Assembly: GCA_011391015.1 (NCBI GenBank) | Contig: JAABRH010000004.1 | Coordinates: 1 to 62,005, forward strand | DNA: 62,005 nt | Reading direction: 5' to 3' | Source of the DNA: Sulfurovum sp. | GTDB taxonomy: Bacteria > Campylobacterota > Campylobacteria > Campylobacterales > Sulfurovaceae | Shown: piece by piece, positions 25,360-33,019 of the stretch | Numbering within the stretch: the first letter of the stretch is position 1 | Layout of the letters: every line of letters begins with the position of its first letter | Position numbers and translations under genes: made by a program | The notes under the pieces: model-generated | The model's input: the letters and a program-made list of their open reading frames with translations, nothing else | Databases searched by the model: none | Told to the model about the DNA's origin: nothing

Positions 25360-26017
25360 TGAACTTGTATCCTTGTTTTTTAATGCTAACAATTCTTTCC
25401 TTACCTATCATTTTGCGCAGATTTTTAATATAGGTACGCAGTGCTGTATCGCTGGGTTCTTCATCATAATCCCATAAATACTCATAAATACGCTCATGCG
25501 CAATAATCTCACCCTCATTTTTCATAAAAAGCTTTAGCAGCATCGACTCTTTATGTCCCAAAGAGACCGTTTCACCTTCAATAATCAATTCATTGTTCTT
25601 AATCATATACGCAATATTTTTAGAGATGCTCATCATCTCTTTTGTTTCATGATAAAATCCGCGTTTTATCAGTGTTTCAACACGAATATGCAGTTCTTTA
25701 AGCGAAAATGGTTTGCGTATATAGTCATCACAGCCGCTTTTAAAACCTTTTTCAAGATCCTCTACCGAATCCAGAGAAGTGATAAACACTGCAGGTGCCA
25801 AAACCGCATGCTCACGAGCTTCTTTTAAAAGGTCAAAACCGTTGATACCAGGGGTATTAACATCCAACAAAAGAACATCGTACTGACTTTCATAGAGTTT
25901 TTCCTGTGCTTCATATCCATCATAGACAGAGACAACCTGATAGCCTTTCTCTTCTAAAAATTCTGTGATGGTTTCATTGAGGTTGGCATCATCTTCGAGT
26001 AATAGGATTTTGCTCAT
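25346..26017 (-). CDS. OmpR-family response regulator
   Basis: 223 residues from the ATG at 26017, which overlaps the trxC stop as TAATG. Receiver domain: LLLEDDANLNE acidic pair, phospho-Asp in VLLLDVNTPGINGF, FITSLDS, and KPFSLKEL. The C-terminal winged helix (SDTALRTYIKNLRKMIGKERIVSIKKQGYKF) is of OmpR/PhoB type. Partner of the kinase encoded next. Likely transcription activator or repressor of unknown targets. Confidence 0.94.
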   Translation of the reverse strand: MSKILLLEDDANLNETITEFLEEKGYQVVSVYDGYEAQEKLYESQYDVLLLDVNTPGINGFDLLKEAREHAVLAPAVFITSLDSVEDLEKGFKSGCDDYIRKPFSLKELHIRVETLIKRGFYHETKEMMSISKNIAYMIKNNELIIEGETVSLGHKESMLLKLFMKNEGEIIAHERIYEYLWDYDEEPSDTALRTYIKNLRKMIGKERIVSIKKQGYKFIAEK

Positions 26018-26445
26018 TATAGCTGTCGCTTCACCCATGCTTTTAATTGCAGGCTCTGAAGCGCACCAGATACCCTGTCCACTTCTTTTCCTGCTTTAAA
26101 TGCGATGAGCGTAGGGATGCTCTGTATGCCGTACTTTCCTCCAAGGGCTTGCTGTTCATCGGTGTTGACTTTTAAAAACTGTGCCTGAAGCGGCATACCC
26201 AAAGCCACTTCTTCAAATGCCGGAGCCATCTGCAAGCAGGGACCACACCACGGTGCCCAAAAATCCACTACAACAGGAATATCAGAATTGGCTAAAAAAG
26301 TTGCGAATTTTGCTGCATCAACCGATACCGGTTTACTCTCAAGCAATGACTTCTTGCATTCGCCACAGTTGGCTTTTAGGTAAGAGTCTTTTTTAGGTAT
26401 TCGATTTACTTTGAGACAATGCGGACAAACAACAGTTACATTCAT
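26017..26445 (-). CDS. trxC: Thioredoxin 2 with N-terminal zinc finger
   Basis: 142 residues from the ATG at 26445 (AGGAAG upstream). N-terminal zinc ribbon CPHC...CGEC, then the thioredoxin fold with active site WAPWCGPC, the cis-Pro in SIPTLIAF and the KAGKEV segment. TrxC reduces disulphides and is often stress-induced. First gene of an operon with a two-component system and a small cytochrome. A -10 TATAAT lies on the minus strand at 26494-26489. Confidence 0.95.
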   Translation of the reverse strand: MNVTVVCPHCLKVNRIPKKDSYLKANCGECKKSLLESKPVSVDAAKFATFLANSDIPVVVDFWAPWCGPCLQMAPAFEEVALGMPLQAQFLKVNTDEQQALGGKYGIQSIPTLIAFKAGKEVDRVSGALQSLQLKAWVKRQL

Positions 26446-26488
26446 AAGGCTTCTTCCTTTCATTAGAATAGTTTTTATTTACTTGGGT

Positions 26489-26494
26489 ATTATA
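26489..26494 (-). promoter_or_regulatory. -10 element of the trxC operon
   Basis: Read on the minus strand this is TATAAT, 44 bp before the trxC start and with AT-rich DNA upstream; it sits in the spacer divergent from msrA. Confidence 0.5.
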
Positions 26495-26535
26495 GCAAAT
26501 AAAGTAAACACAAATACAATAACAAGGAGAGTCAA

Positions 26536-27063
26536 ATGGCAACAAAAGAATTGGTAGTAGGCGGGGGATGTTTCTGGTGCACTGAAGCCGTATTTGAACT
26601 TCTTAAAGGAGTGAGAGATGTTGAAAGCGGTTATGCCAACGGTGAAACGCTAAACCCTACCTATACGCAAATCTGTACAGGTGCAACAGGTCATGCGGAA
26701 GTCATTAAAATTAGCTATGATGACAGTATCATCTCAACGGATACACTCTTGGAGATATTTTTTGTAACACACAATCCAACGACTCTTAATCAGCAAGGTG
26801 CAGACAGAGGCACGCAATACCGATCCACTATTCTATACACAGATGATGAAACTAAAAGTGCTGCTTTGGCTGCGATGAAAAATGCACAGTTAGACTATGA
26901 TGATCCGATAGTCACACTTATAGAACCTCTACAGTGCTACTATCCTGCAGAAACATACCATCAAGACTACTACCGTCAAAATCCCATGCAGGGCTACTGC
27001 ATGGCAGTTATACCACCCAAACTCGCAAAACTGAAAGCAAAATTTACAAAAGAGATGGCATAA
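26536..27063 (+). CDS. msrA: Peptide methionine-S-sulfoxide reductase
   Basis: 175 residues, normal for single-domain MsrA. Catalytic motif GGCFWCTEAVF, with the nucleophilic Cys; TGHAEVIKISYD, the FFVTHNPTTLNQQGADRGTQYRS substrate region and FYPAE-like YYPAETYHQDYYRQNP. A resolving Cys follows (GYCM). Reduces methionine-S-sulfoxide in oxidised proteins. Start ATG with AAGGAG. Divergent from trxC, fitting an oxidative-stress pair. Confidence 0.97.
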   Translation: MATKELVVGGGCFWCTEAVFELLKGVRDVESGYANGETLNPTYTQICTGATGHAEVIKISYDDSIISTDTLLEIFFVTHNPTTLNQQGADRGTQYRSTILYTDDETKSAALAAMKNAQLDYDDPIVTLIEPLQCYYPAETYHQDYYRQNPMQGYCMAVIPPKLAKLKAKFTKEMA

Positions 27064-27064
27064 C

Positions 27065-27262
27065 CTATCTCTTTAAGGGATTATCTGAGCGATTTTTTAC
27101 TTTTTGTTCTTGTTCATCAGAGATATTTGGCTGTGTAAATTCAACTTTTCCTGCGATAATACATCCCTTACAACCAGGCTCGCAATGATGATGCAACTTT
27201 AAACACCACTCTTTATCTTCACCCTTTGTTCCCATAAATTGACATCCCCAACCTGAACTCAC
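27065..27262 (-). CDS. Small Cys/His-rich protein (65 aa)
   Basis: Not a named family. GTG start with an excellent AGGAGG 5 bp upstream. Five cysteines and a His cluster: GWGCQF, EWCLKLHHHCEPGCKGCII. The CxxxHHHCEPGCKGC part could bind zinc or another metal, or be redox active. The C-terminus is charged. Converges with msrA with 1 bp between the stops. Follows the TerB-like gene on the same strand with 26 bp between. Confidence 0.65.
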   Translation of the reverse strand: MSSGWGCQFMGTKGEDKEWCLKLHHHCEPGCKGCIIAGKVEFTQPNISDEQEQKVKNRSDNPLKR

Positions 27263-27288
27263 GGTATCCTCCTATCTTTTTTTGATAG

Positions 27289-27729
27289 TTAAGCTATAAG
27301 ATATTCATCCTTAAGGTTTTGTAAAAAATCCAAAATACGCTCTTGAAACAATCTGTCATCTTCATCTTCGACACATTCATGTAGCTGCACCAGAAGATCT
27401 ATGTCTATCTTTTCTGCAAAACGTTTGATCTCTTTTGTCTCTTTCTCCACAAGCATGATGAGGTGTTCAAAATCAAGCCCGTTACTGTTTATGATTTTTG
27501 TATGGTATTCATAAACTGCATCCAAAAGCAGTTCTGCCCTTTCATGATCGTCCTTGTAGATAGTGTGAGCTATATCTTTGAGTTTTTGTTTTTCACATTC
27601 GCATATCTCACCATTGGCTGAAACCAAAAGTGTCAAAATCTTGGCTCGATACTCCAATGAACTATGGTGATAGACCAGTAACTCTCTAAACATTTTCATC
27701 ATATTACGCTTTACAGTCTGAAACACCAT
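27289..27729 (-). CDS. TerB/DjlA-like helical protein (146 aa)
   Basis: All-helical and cytoplasmic. Residues about 28-60 (AKILTLLVSANGEICECEKQKLKDIAHTIY) resemble the TerB/DjlA N-terminal domain, which binds metal through acidic residues in other proteins. The match is weak and based on pattern alone. Three near-by Met residues make the exact start unsure; ATG 27729 has AAGGA. Divergent from the SafE-like gene. Confidence 0.55.
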   Translation of the reverse strand: MVFQTVKRNMMKMFRELLVYHHSSLEYRAKILTLLVSANGEICECEKQKLKDIAHTIYKDDHERAELLLDAVYEYHTKIINSNGLDFEHLIMLVEKETKEIKRFAEKIDIDLLVQLHECVEDEDDRLFQERILDFLQNLKDEYLIA

Positions 27730-27797
27730 CTCATCCTTAACACGAATTTAACAAAAGTATACTATAGTTTTAAAAACTTAACAAATGGATGCCGCAT

Positions 27798-28583
27798 ATG
27801 GGAAATATCGATTTGATCATCATTCTTACGACTGCTTTTTTGGGAAGCGTGGGGCATTGTATTGGGATGTGTGGCGGGATTGTCGTTGCCTACAGTTCTA
27901 CAAAGATAGACCAAAAATCAAGCTATGCCCAGCAAACATTTTCACATTTGGCGTATAATTTCGGTCGTGTGACCACCTACACTGCCCTAGGCGCACTCTT
28001 TGGTTTTATCGGTCAAGTGATTGCTTTTACGCCCACAACCAAAGGGTTTCTTTTTGTCCTTACCGGAATACTCATGATACTTGCAGGACTTTCGCTTTTA
28101 GGAAACTTCAAATTTTTAAACTCTGCTGAGTGGTCTGTCTCCAAATATCCTTGGTATCAAAAAAGCTTTAGAGCACTCATGTCCTCCCATTCATACAAAA
28201 GTTTTTATCTTTTAGGCTTGCTCAATGGGATTATTCCCTGCGGGCTGGTCTACTCTTTCGCCATTTTTGCAGCCAGTACAGCCAATCCTTTTGCCGGGGC
28301 ATTGGTGATGGCAACTTTTGGTCTTGCCACCATCCCTGCACTGTTCTTCCTCGGTTTCATTACAAAGTTTTTACAAAAAGGTTCACTTCGCGGTACCATG
28401 ATGAAACTCGCTGCCCTGCTTGTAGTACTCTATGGTGGTATCACGCTTTACAAAGGATACAACTTCATCGCACATCCTGAAATGATGAAAGAAAAAATGA
28501 AAAAAATGCAGCAAGAGAGTATCAATGGCACCATGACAGGACAGTTTAACGGTATGAAATGTGCACCGGGGAAATGCGGCTGA
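27798..28583 (+). CDS. SafE/DsbD-like six-helix membrane protein with Cys tail
   Basis: 261 residues from the ATG at 27798; an in-frame ATG at 27789 is also possible. It starts with the helix LTTAFLGSVGHCIGMCGGIVVAY, whose CIGMC pair is typical of the sulfite-exporter/DsbD-like family that includes proteins acting in copper or cytochrome oxidase assembly. Further helices include NGIIPCGLVYSFAIF, with another conserved Cys. A Met/Lys-rich segment and a MKCAPGKCG tail end the protein. Likely moves reductant or metal across the inner membrane; the substrate is unknown. Confidence 0.75.
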   Translation: MGNIDLIIILTTAFLGSVGHCIGMCGGIVVAYSSTKIDQKSSYAQQTFSHLAYNFGRVTTYTALGALFGFIGQVIAFTPTTKGFLFVLTGILMILAGLSLLGNFKFLNSAEWSVSKYPWYQKSFRALMSSHSYKSFYLLGLLNGIIPCGLVYSFAIFAASTANPFAGALVMATFGLATIPALFFLGFITKFLQKGSLRGTMMKLAALLVVLYGGITLYKGYNFIAHPEMMKEKMKKMQQESINGTMTGQFNGMKCAPGKCG

Positions 28584-28722
28584 TACCCTTCATTAGATAC
28601 CCTTTTTCTCTATCTGAATACTCTAAAAAGAGGTCTCTCATAAACCGTACAAAACATTTGTATCAACATTTTCATGATACTTCTATAAGATCTTTATAGC
28701 CACTGTTGTGTCTTTGACGCAG

Positions 28723-29262
28723 TTACCAAAGTCCGCCTTCATTACTATGAAGAGAAATGATATCAAGATCTTCACTGCTTTTACTTCGTTTTGTTTCTGC
28801 TTTTGCTTCCAGTCTTTTATTTTTTTCTCCACAGTCATTGCAATAGTTTACCAATTGGTCTACAACGCTGAATAGAGTATCTTCACTATTTTCTTTACAT
28901 AAAAATGTGTAAAAACGCTTATGTATTTCGATCATCTCATACATTAATCCCCAGGCTTCGGATTCCGTCATTAGATAATTGGTATGCATCAATACTGAAG
29001 AGGGATGGATATACTCTGCATAAGGTTCTTCCCAAGGAGGAATAGTTGGCAGATCCACCTTGAGCGTACAGTTCAAAACGATACCTTGTTCTGCTTTGAA
29101 CTGTTCACAGATGAGATGGAATACTTTGGCAGCTTTGTCATTATGATGCACATTTAAAGTATGTGCAAACGTCTCTGTATGGTAAATGGATTCTTCTAGC
29201 ATAGTATGTATCATGGCAAGCACCCGAAGTGGATCTAAATGGTTTTCTTTAGGATGGCTCAT
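28723..29262 (-). CDS. Unknown helical protein downstream of korB
   Basis: 179 residues, not recognised. Mostly helical with E/H-rich segments (LAMIHTMLEESIYHTETFAHTL, MIEIHKRFYTF) reminiscent of ferritin-like or rubrerythrin folds, but no confident metal-site pattern. NYCNDCGEK near residue 142 may bind metal. The ATG overlaps the korB stop by 4 bp, so it is translated with the oxidoreductase and may assist it. Confidence 0.55.
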   Translation of the reverse strand: MSHPKENHLDPLRVLAMIHTMLEESIYHTETFAHTLNVHHNDKAAKVFHLICEQFKAEQGIVLNCTLKVDLPTIPPWEEPYAEYIHPSSVLMHTNYLMTESEAWGLMYEMIEIHKRFYTFLCKENSEDTLFSVVDQLVNYCNDCGEKNKRLEAKAETKRSKSSEDLDIISLHSNEGGLW

Positions 29263-30089
29263 ACTTCAAACTCCTTTTCAAAGTCCGCAACCGTTTTTTC
29301 TTTGGTGCTATGAGGTTCAAAGACCGGCAATGTTGCCTGATAGAAAATACCTGTATCGAGCCCATCACTGCCGTGGATCTTTCCAGCTGCTTCTAAAACA
29401 TCATCCGTAGGTACCATATTCATTTTTCGCATGGTTTTGCTCCACTCTTTCTCATCAGGACGAAAAGTAACGCAGGGACTTTTGATCTCAACAAGGGAAA
29501 AACCTTTATGCTCTATGGCCTCTATGATCAGTTTCGTAAGACCATTGGGGTCTCCCGCAAATCCCCGGGCTATGAAACTTGCCCCTGAAGCTAAAGCGAC
29601 CCCGAGTGGATTAAAGGTGCGGATACCCGTTCCATGGGGTGCAAACTTGCTTTCCCAGTCAGGCTCCGTGGTAGGTGACGGCTGCCCTTTTGTCATACCG
29701 TAGACTTCATTATCCATGACGATGTAGGTCATATCCATATTGCGCCGGCAGGCATGGATAAAATGGTTTCCTCCGATGGAATATCCGTCACCATCCCCTC
29801 CGGCAACGACCACATGCATATCCGGACGTGCAGCCTTTAAACCTGTTGCCAAAGCCAATGCACGTCCATGCACACCATGAAATCCATACGCATTGATATA
29901 GGCAGGGATCCTTGAAGAACAGCCGATCCCGGAGATCAGTCCGATCTGTTCATTGGGAAGTTTTAGCCATGCGAATGCCTGGGCAAGCGCCCTAAGAATG
30001 AAAAAATGGCCGCATCCAGGACACCATATAGGACGGATGTCAGACAGATAATCCTTGGCCGTGAACGCTTCTTGAATCATATCTCTCAT
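29259..30089 (-). CDS. korB: 2-oxoacid:ferredoxin oxidoreductase, beta subunit
   Basis: 276 residues. Thiamine pyrophosphate-binding subunit: RPIWCPGCGHF, SGIGCSSRIPAY, HGRALALATGLK, VVAGGDGDGYSIGGNH with the TPP-Mg GDGD motif, and NEVYGMTKGQPSPTT. Pairs with KorA to oxidise 2-oxoacids or run carboxylation with reduced ferredoxin. No delta-type ferredoxin subunit is encoded here. The start overlaps the korA stop by 4 bp. Confidence 0.93.
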   Translation of the reverse strand: MRDMIQEAFTAKDYLSDIRPIWCPGCGHFFILRALAQAFAWLKLPNEQIGLISGIGCSSRIPAYINAYGFHGVHGRALALATGLKAARPDMHVVVAGGDGDGYSIGGNHFIHACRRNMDMTYIVMDNEVYGMTKGQPSPTTEPDWESKFAPHGTGIRTFNPLGVALASGASFIARGFAGDPNGLTKLIIEAIEHKGFSLVEIKSPCVTFRPDEKEWSKTMRKMNMVPTDDVLEAAGKIHGSDGLDTGIFYQATLPVFEPHSTKEKTVADFEKEFEV

Positions 30090-31807
30090 AGAAGCGCCTC
30101 CTTGATAAAATGCTTAATATCAGATTTTTTCAGCATCAAAGGTCCTGCTTCAGCCAGTGATAAAGAGGAAGCACCAATAGCACCCTGACCCAGGCAGTAA
30201 TGATAAAATTGCCCTGAATAAGATTGTTCAACGACAATCACCTGCTTATCTTCACACAATTCTTTGATCGCATCCACACGTAATGGCATGAGTAGTCTCA
30301 AAGCCAAAAGGTCTATAGCCATACCTTCTCTGTTTAGTTCCATAACGGATTCCTTCACACTGCCGAATGTAGATCCCCAGGTCAATACAATGGCTCGGGA
30401 TCTCTTACCGCTTGTCAGGATTTCTGCCCACTCGTCCTTATAATCGAACTGTGCCACTTTGGACTCGCGTTTTCTCAATTGCTGTAGATGATCCGAAGCC
30501 ATCGAAGAGGGCTTGCCTGCATCAGTGTGTTCCAATCCCTCCGCAGTATAGAGTCCCTGTTTATTGCCGGGGATCGCCATCGGTGAAATGCTGTCTTCTG
30601 TCACAGCATAACGTTCATAAGGCTCTGCAGATTCCTCTGCCAATACTTTACGCTGTAGCTCATACGTTTTGGCAGGTACCGCATCAACAATGGCACGTGA
30701 CTGCCCAAGCCTTTGATTGGACAGCAAGATAACCAACGTCTGCATCGCCTCTGCAAGACCCACAGCCCATTGTGTGGCTGAAACAGTATCTGCAATACTT
30801 AAGGGGGCAACCACTATATGCGGCGCTTCACCATGCATCCCAAACAGTGCCTGGTTTAGATCGCTCTGTTCTGATTTTGTGGGAATTCCCGTTGAAGGCC
30901 CGCCCCGCATGACATTAACCACCAAAGCCGGTGTTTCACTAGCAACAGCCAGTCCCATCGCTTCTGTCATTAAAGATACTCCTGGACCCGATGTAGCTGT
31001 CATAGAAGCTTTACCCCCAAAAGAACCACCGATCACCATATTCATGGCGGCCAATTCATCTTCAGCAATCAACACAGTGCCCCCGACTTTTTCCAAACGA
31101 GGTGCCAGGTATTCTACAATATCACTTGCCGGAGTGATAGGATAGGCTGCGACCAATCGTATACCGCCTCTTAATGCACCCAGACCGCAGGCTTCATTTC
31201 CGCTGATATTCCATCGGGATTGTGAAGAAGGCTGCCAGTCTGAAATCAAAGAAGGAGATTCTTCCAGCAGCGTATATCCCGCTTCTATAGCACGGATAGT
31301 GTCTTTTATGAAGGCTTCGTCTTTTTGATGCAATGTTTGCTGCAAAGCTTTAAAAACACTCTCCAAAGGCAAACCTATCTGCGCAGCAAGAATACCGATG
31401 GCAAAACTGTTAGGCAGGCTTTCTTTGATCTGCTTCACCTGTTCTTTTAGATTCACTTCAATGATGTTTGCACCAATTTTTGCAACCATATCGGGAAGCG
31501 TGTCATGGCTGCTATCAAATATAACACAACTATCCGAATTCAAAGCTATCTCATCACTAAAGCGTTCAAAACCACGCCAGTCCAAGGCAAAATGTAGATC
31601 AATGCCATCAGCATTTCTCTCGATAGGATGATCTGAAAAGCTAAGAATGACCGATGATTCTCCTCCGCGTATCTGAGGGCCGGAAGAACGGGACATATAC
31701 CCATAAAATCCTACATTTGCAATGCTTTTAAGTAAAACAAGTCCTATAGTAACGGCTCCGCTGCCACCAGATCCGGAAACAGAAACTGTGATTGTTCGAT
31801 CTTTCAT
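30086..31807 (-). CDS. korA: 2-oxoacid:ferredoxin oxidoreductase, fused gamma-alpha subunit
   Basis: 573 residues. The N-terminal gamma domain (about 1-190; VSVSGSGGSGAVTIGLVLLKSI, SYMSRSSGPQIRGGESS) is fused to the alpha domain (AAYPITPASDIVEYLAPRL; ATSGPGVSLMTEAMGLAVASE; VMRGGPSTGIPTKSEQSDLNQALFGMHGE). This two-subunit layout differs from the four-subunit OorDABC/PorCDAB of the phylum. The substrate may be 2-oxoglutarate or another 2-oxoacid. Start ATG with AAGG about 8 bp upstream. Confidence 0.9.
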   Translation of the reverse strand: MKDRTITVSVSGSGGSGAVTIGLVLLKSIANVGFYGYMSRSSGPQIRGGESSVILSFSDHPIERNADGIDLHFALDWRGFERFSDEIALNSDSCVIFDSSHDTLPDMVAKIGANIIEVNLKEQVKQIKESLPNSFAIGILAAQIGLPLESVFKALQQTLHQKDEAFIKDTIRAIEAGYTLLEESPSLISDWQPSSQSRWNISGNEACGLGALRGGIRLVAAYPITPASDIVEYLAPRLEKVGGTVLIAEDELAAMNMVIGGSFGGKASMTATSGPGVSLMTEAMGLAVASETPALVVNVMRGGPSTGIPTKSEQSDLNQALFGMHGEAPHIVVAPLSIADTVSATQWAVGLAEAMQTLVILLSNQRLGQSRAIVDAVPAKTYELQRKVLAEESAEPYERYAVTEDSISPMAIPGNKQGLYTAEGLEHTDAGKPSSMASDHLQQLRKRESKVAQFDYKDEWAEILTSGKRSRAIVLTWGSTFGSVKESVMELNREGMAIDLLALRLLMPLRVDAIKELCEDKQVIVVEQSYSGQFYHYCLGQGAIGASSLSLAEAGPLMLKKSDIKHFIKEALL

Positions 31808-31905
31808 GCCTCACCTTTGTCCGTTTATCATGATACTTATTTTAGATTATATCACTTACACTCTTATCCTGATCGCAATATAGAGATGCTACATCATTAT
31901 TTCGC

Positions 31906-31911
31906 TATAAT
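31906..31911 (+). promoter_or_regulatory. -10 element of truD, leaderless geometry
   Basis: TATAAT ends 6 bp before the truD ATG (31918), so transcription would begin at or beside the start codon. No Shine-Dalgarno fits in between (TTTCTCT). Confidence 0.6.
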
Positions 31912-31917
31912 TTCTCT

Positions 31918-33018
31918 ATGAATCCTACTAAAACCTACGCTTATAATCATACACCGCTTACATTCGATTTTAAACAAACCATTGAACGCTTTTTTGTGGA
32001 AGAGATACCGCTTTATCCTGCTACGGGTACAGGCAATTATCTGCACCTCAAAATCAAAAAAACAGATATGAGCACATGGAAGCTCATCACAGTTCTTGCC
32101 AAAGCTACCGGTCTGCAAGAGCGCGACATCGGGTATGCAGGACTTAAAGACAAAAGTGCGACTACCATACAGTATGTTTCACTTCCCAGGCAGTACGAAA
32201 AAGAACTCAATAAAAATCTGACAACAGAAAAAATAGAGATACTAGAACGCAGTTACAGTAAAGCGCCCATCAAAGTAGGTCAACTCAAAGGCAATCGTTT
32301 CATGATTGTCTTACATGACATCAACGAAAGTGATGCGAAGTTTTTTACCACGACAGCGAAAAAAATGCAAGTAGATGGCATACCCAACTATTTTGGCTAT
32401 CAGCGTTTTGGAGAAGACTCTCACTCATACCTGCAAGGCAAAGAGATAGCACACAGCGGAAAAAAACTAAAAGGCAGCAAAGAGAAACTTCTCGTTTCTG
32501 CGTACCAAAGTCACCTTTTCAATACGTGGCTCTCTTTGCGCGTAAAACTCTCTAAAGTTATCAGCGAAAATAACACCAAAGAAGCAGCGCAGAAACTAGA
32601 TTTTCCACTTGAACTCATCAATGCCTTAGCAAAACAACCGCAGTTTTTTAAACTGTTTTTGGGTGACATCATCATGCCTTACCCCTTTGGCAAAATGGAT
32701 TTCGTAAAAGAAATGTTGCACAGTAGCGAATTATTTAAACAAGGTAAGACTTCACCCACAGGGCTGCTTAGCGGTGCCAATGTGGAGCGTTCAAAAAGTG
32801 ATGCCTATCATCTTGAAAGTGCCTATGATGACAAAGAGTTGAGCAGTCTCAAAGGAGACAGACGTTTTGCATGGGTATGGCCTAAAAATGTAGAAACAAC
32901 CTATCAGGCAGACAGTAAACGGCTTATCGTTGATTTTTATCTGCCTAAAGGCTCCTATGCGACTACTTTTTTGGAAGAGATAGGGAAATTTTCACTCAAA
33001 CCGGCAAAAGAAAAGTAG
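31918..33018 (+). CDS. truD: tRNA pseudouridine(13) synthase TruD
   Basis: 366 residues. TruD makes pseudouridine at position 13 of tRNA Glu. Motifs: KIKKTDMSTWKLI, DIGYAGLKDKSATTIQYVS with the catalytic Asp, GNRFMIVLHDI, PNYFGYQRFGE, and the C-terminal SYATTFLEEI. The TRUD insertion domain is shorter than in E. coli. Convergent with rhlE, with 1 bp between stops. Confidence 0.95.
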   Translation: MNPTKTYAYNHTPLTFDFKQTIERFFVEEIPLYPATGTGNYLHLKIKKTDMSTWKLITVLAKATGLQERDIGYAGLKDKSATTIQYVSLPRQYEKELNKNLTTEKIEILERSYSKAPIKVGQLKGNRFMIVLHDINESDAKFFTTTAKKMQVDGIPNYFGYQRFGEDSHSYLQGKEIAHSGKKLKGSKEKLLVSAYQSHLFNTWLSLRVKLSKVISENNTKEAAQKLDFPLELINALAKQPQFFKLFLGDIIMPYPFGKMDFVKEMLHSSELFKQGKTSPTGLLSGANVERSKSDAYHLESAYDDKELSSLKGDRRFAWVWPKNVETTYQADSKRLIVDFYLPKGSYATTFLEEIGKFSLKPAKEK

Positions 33019-33019
33019 A

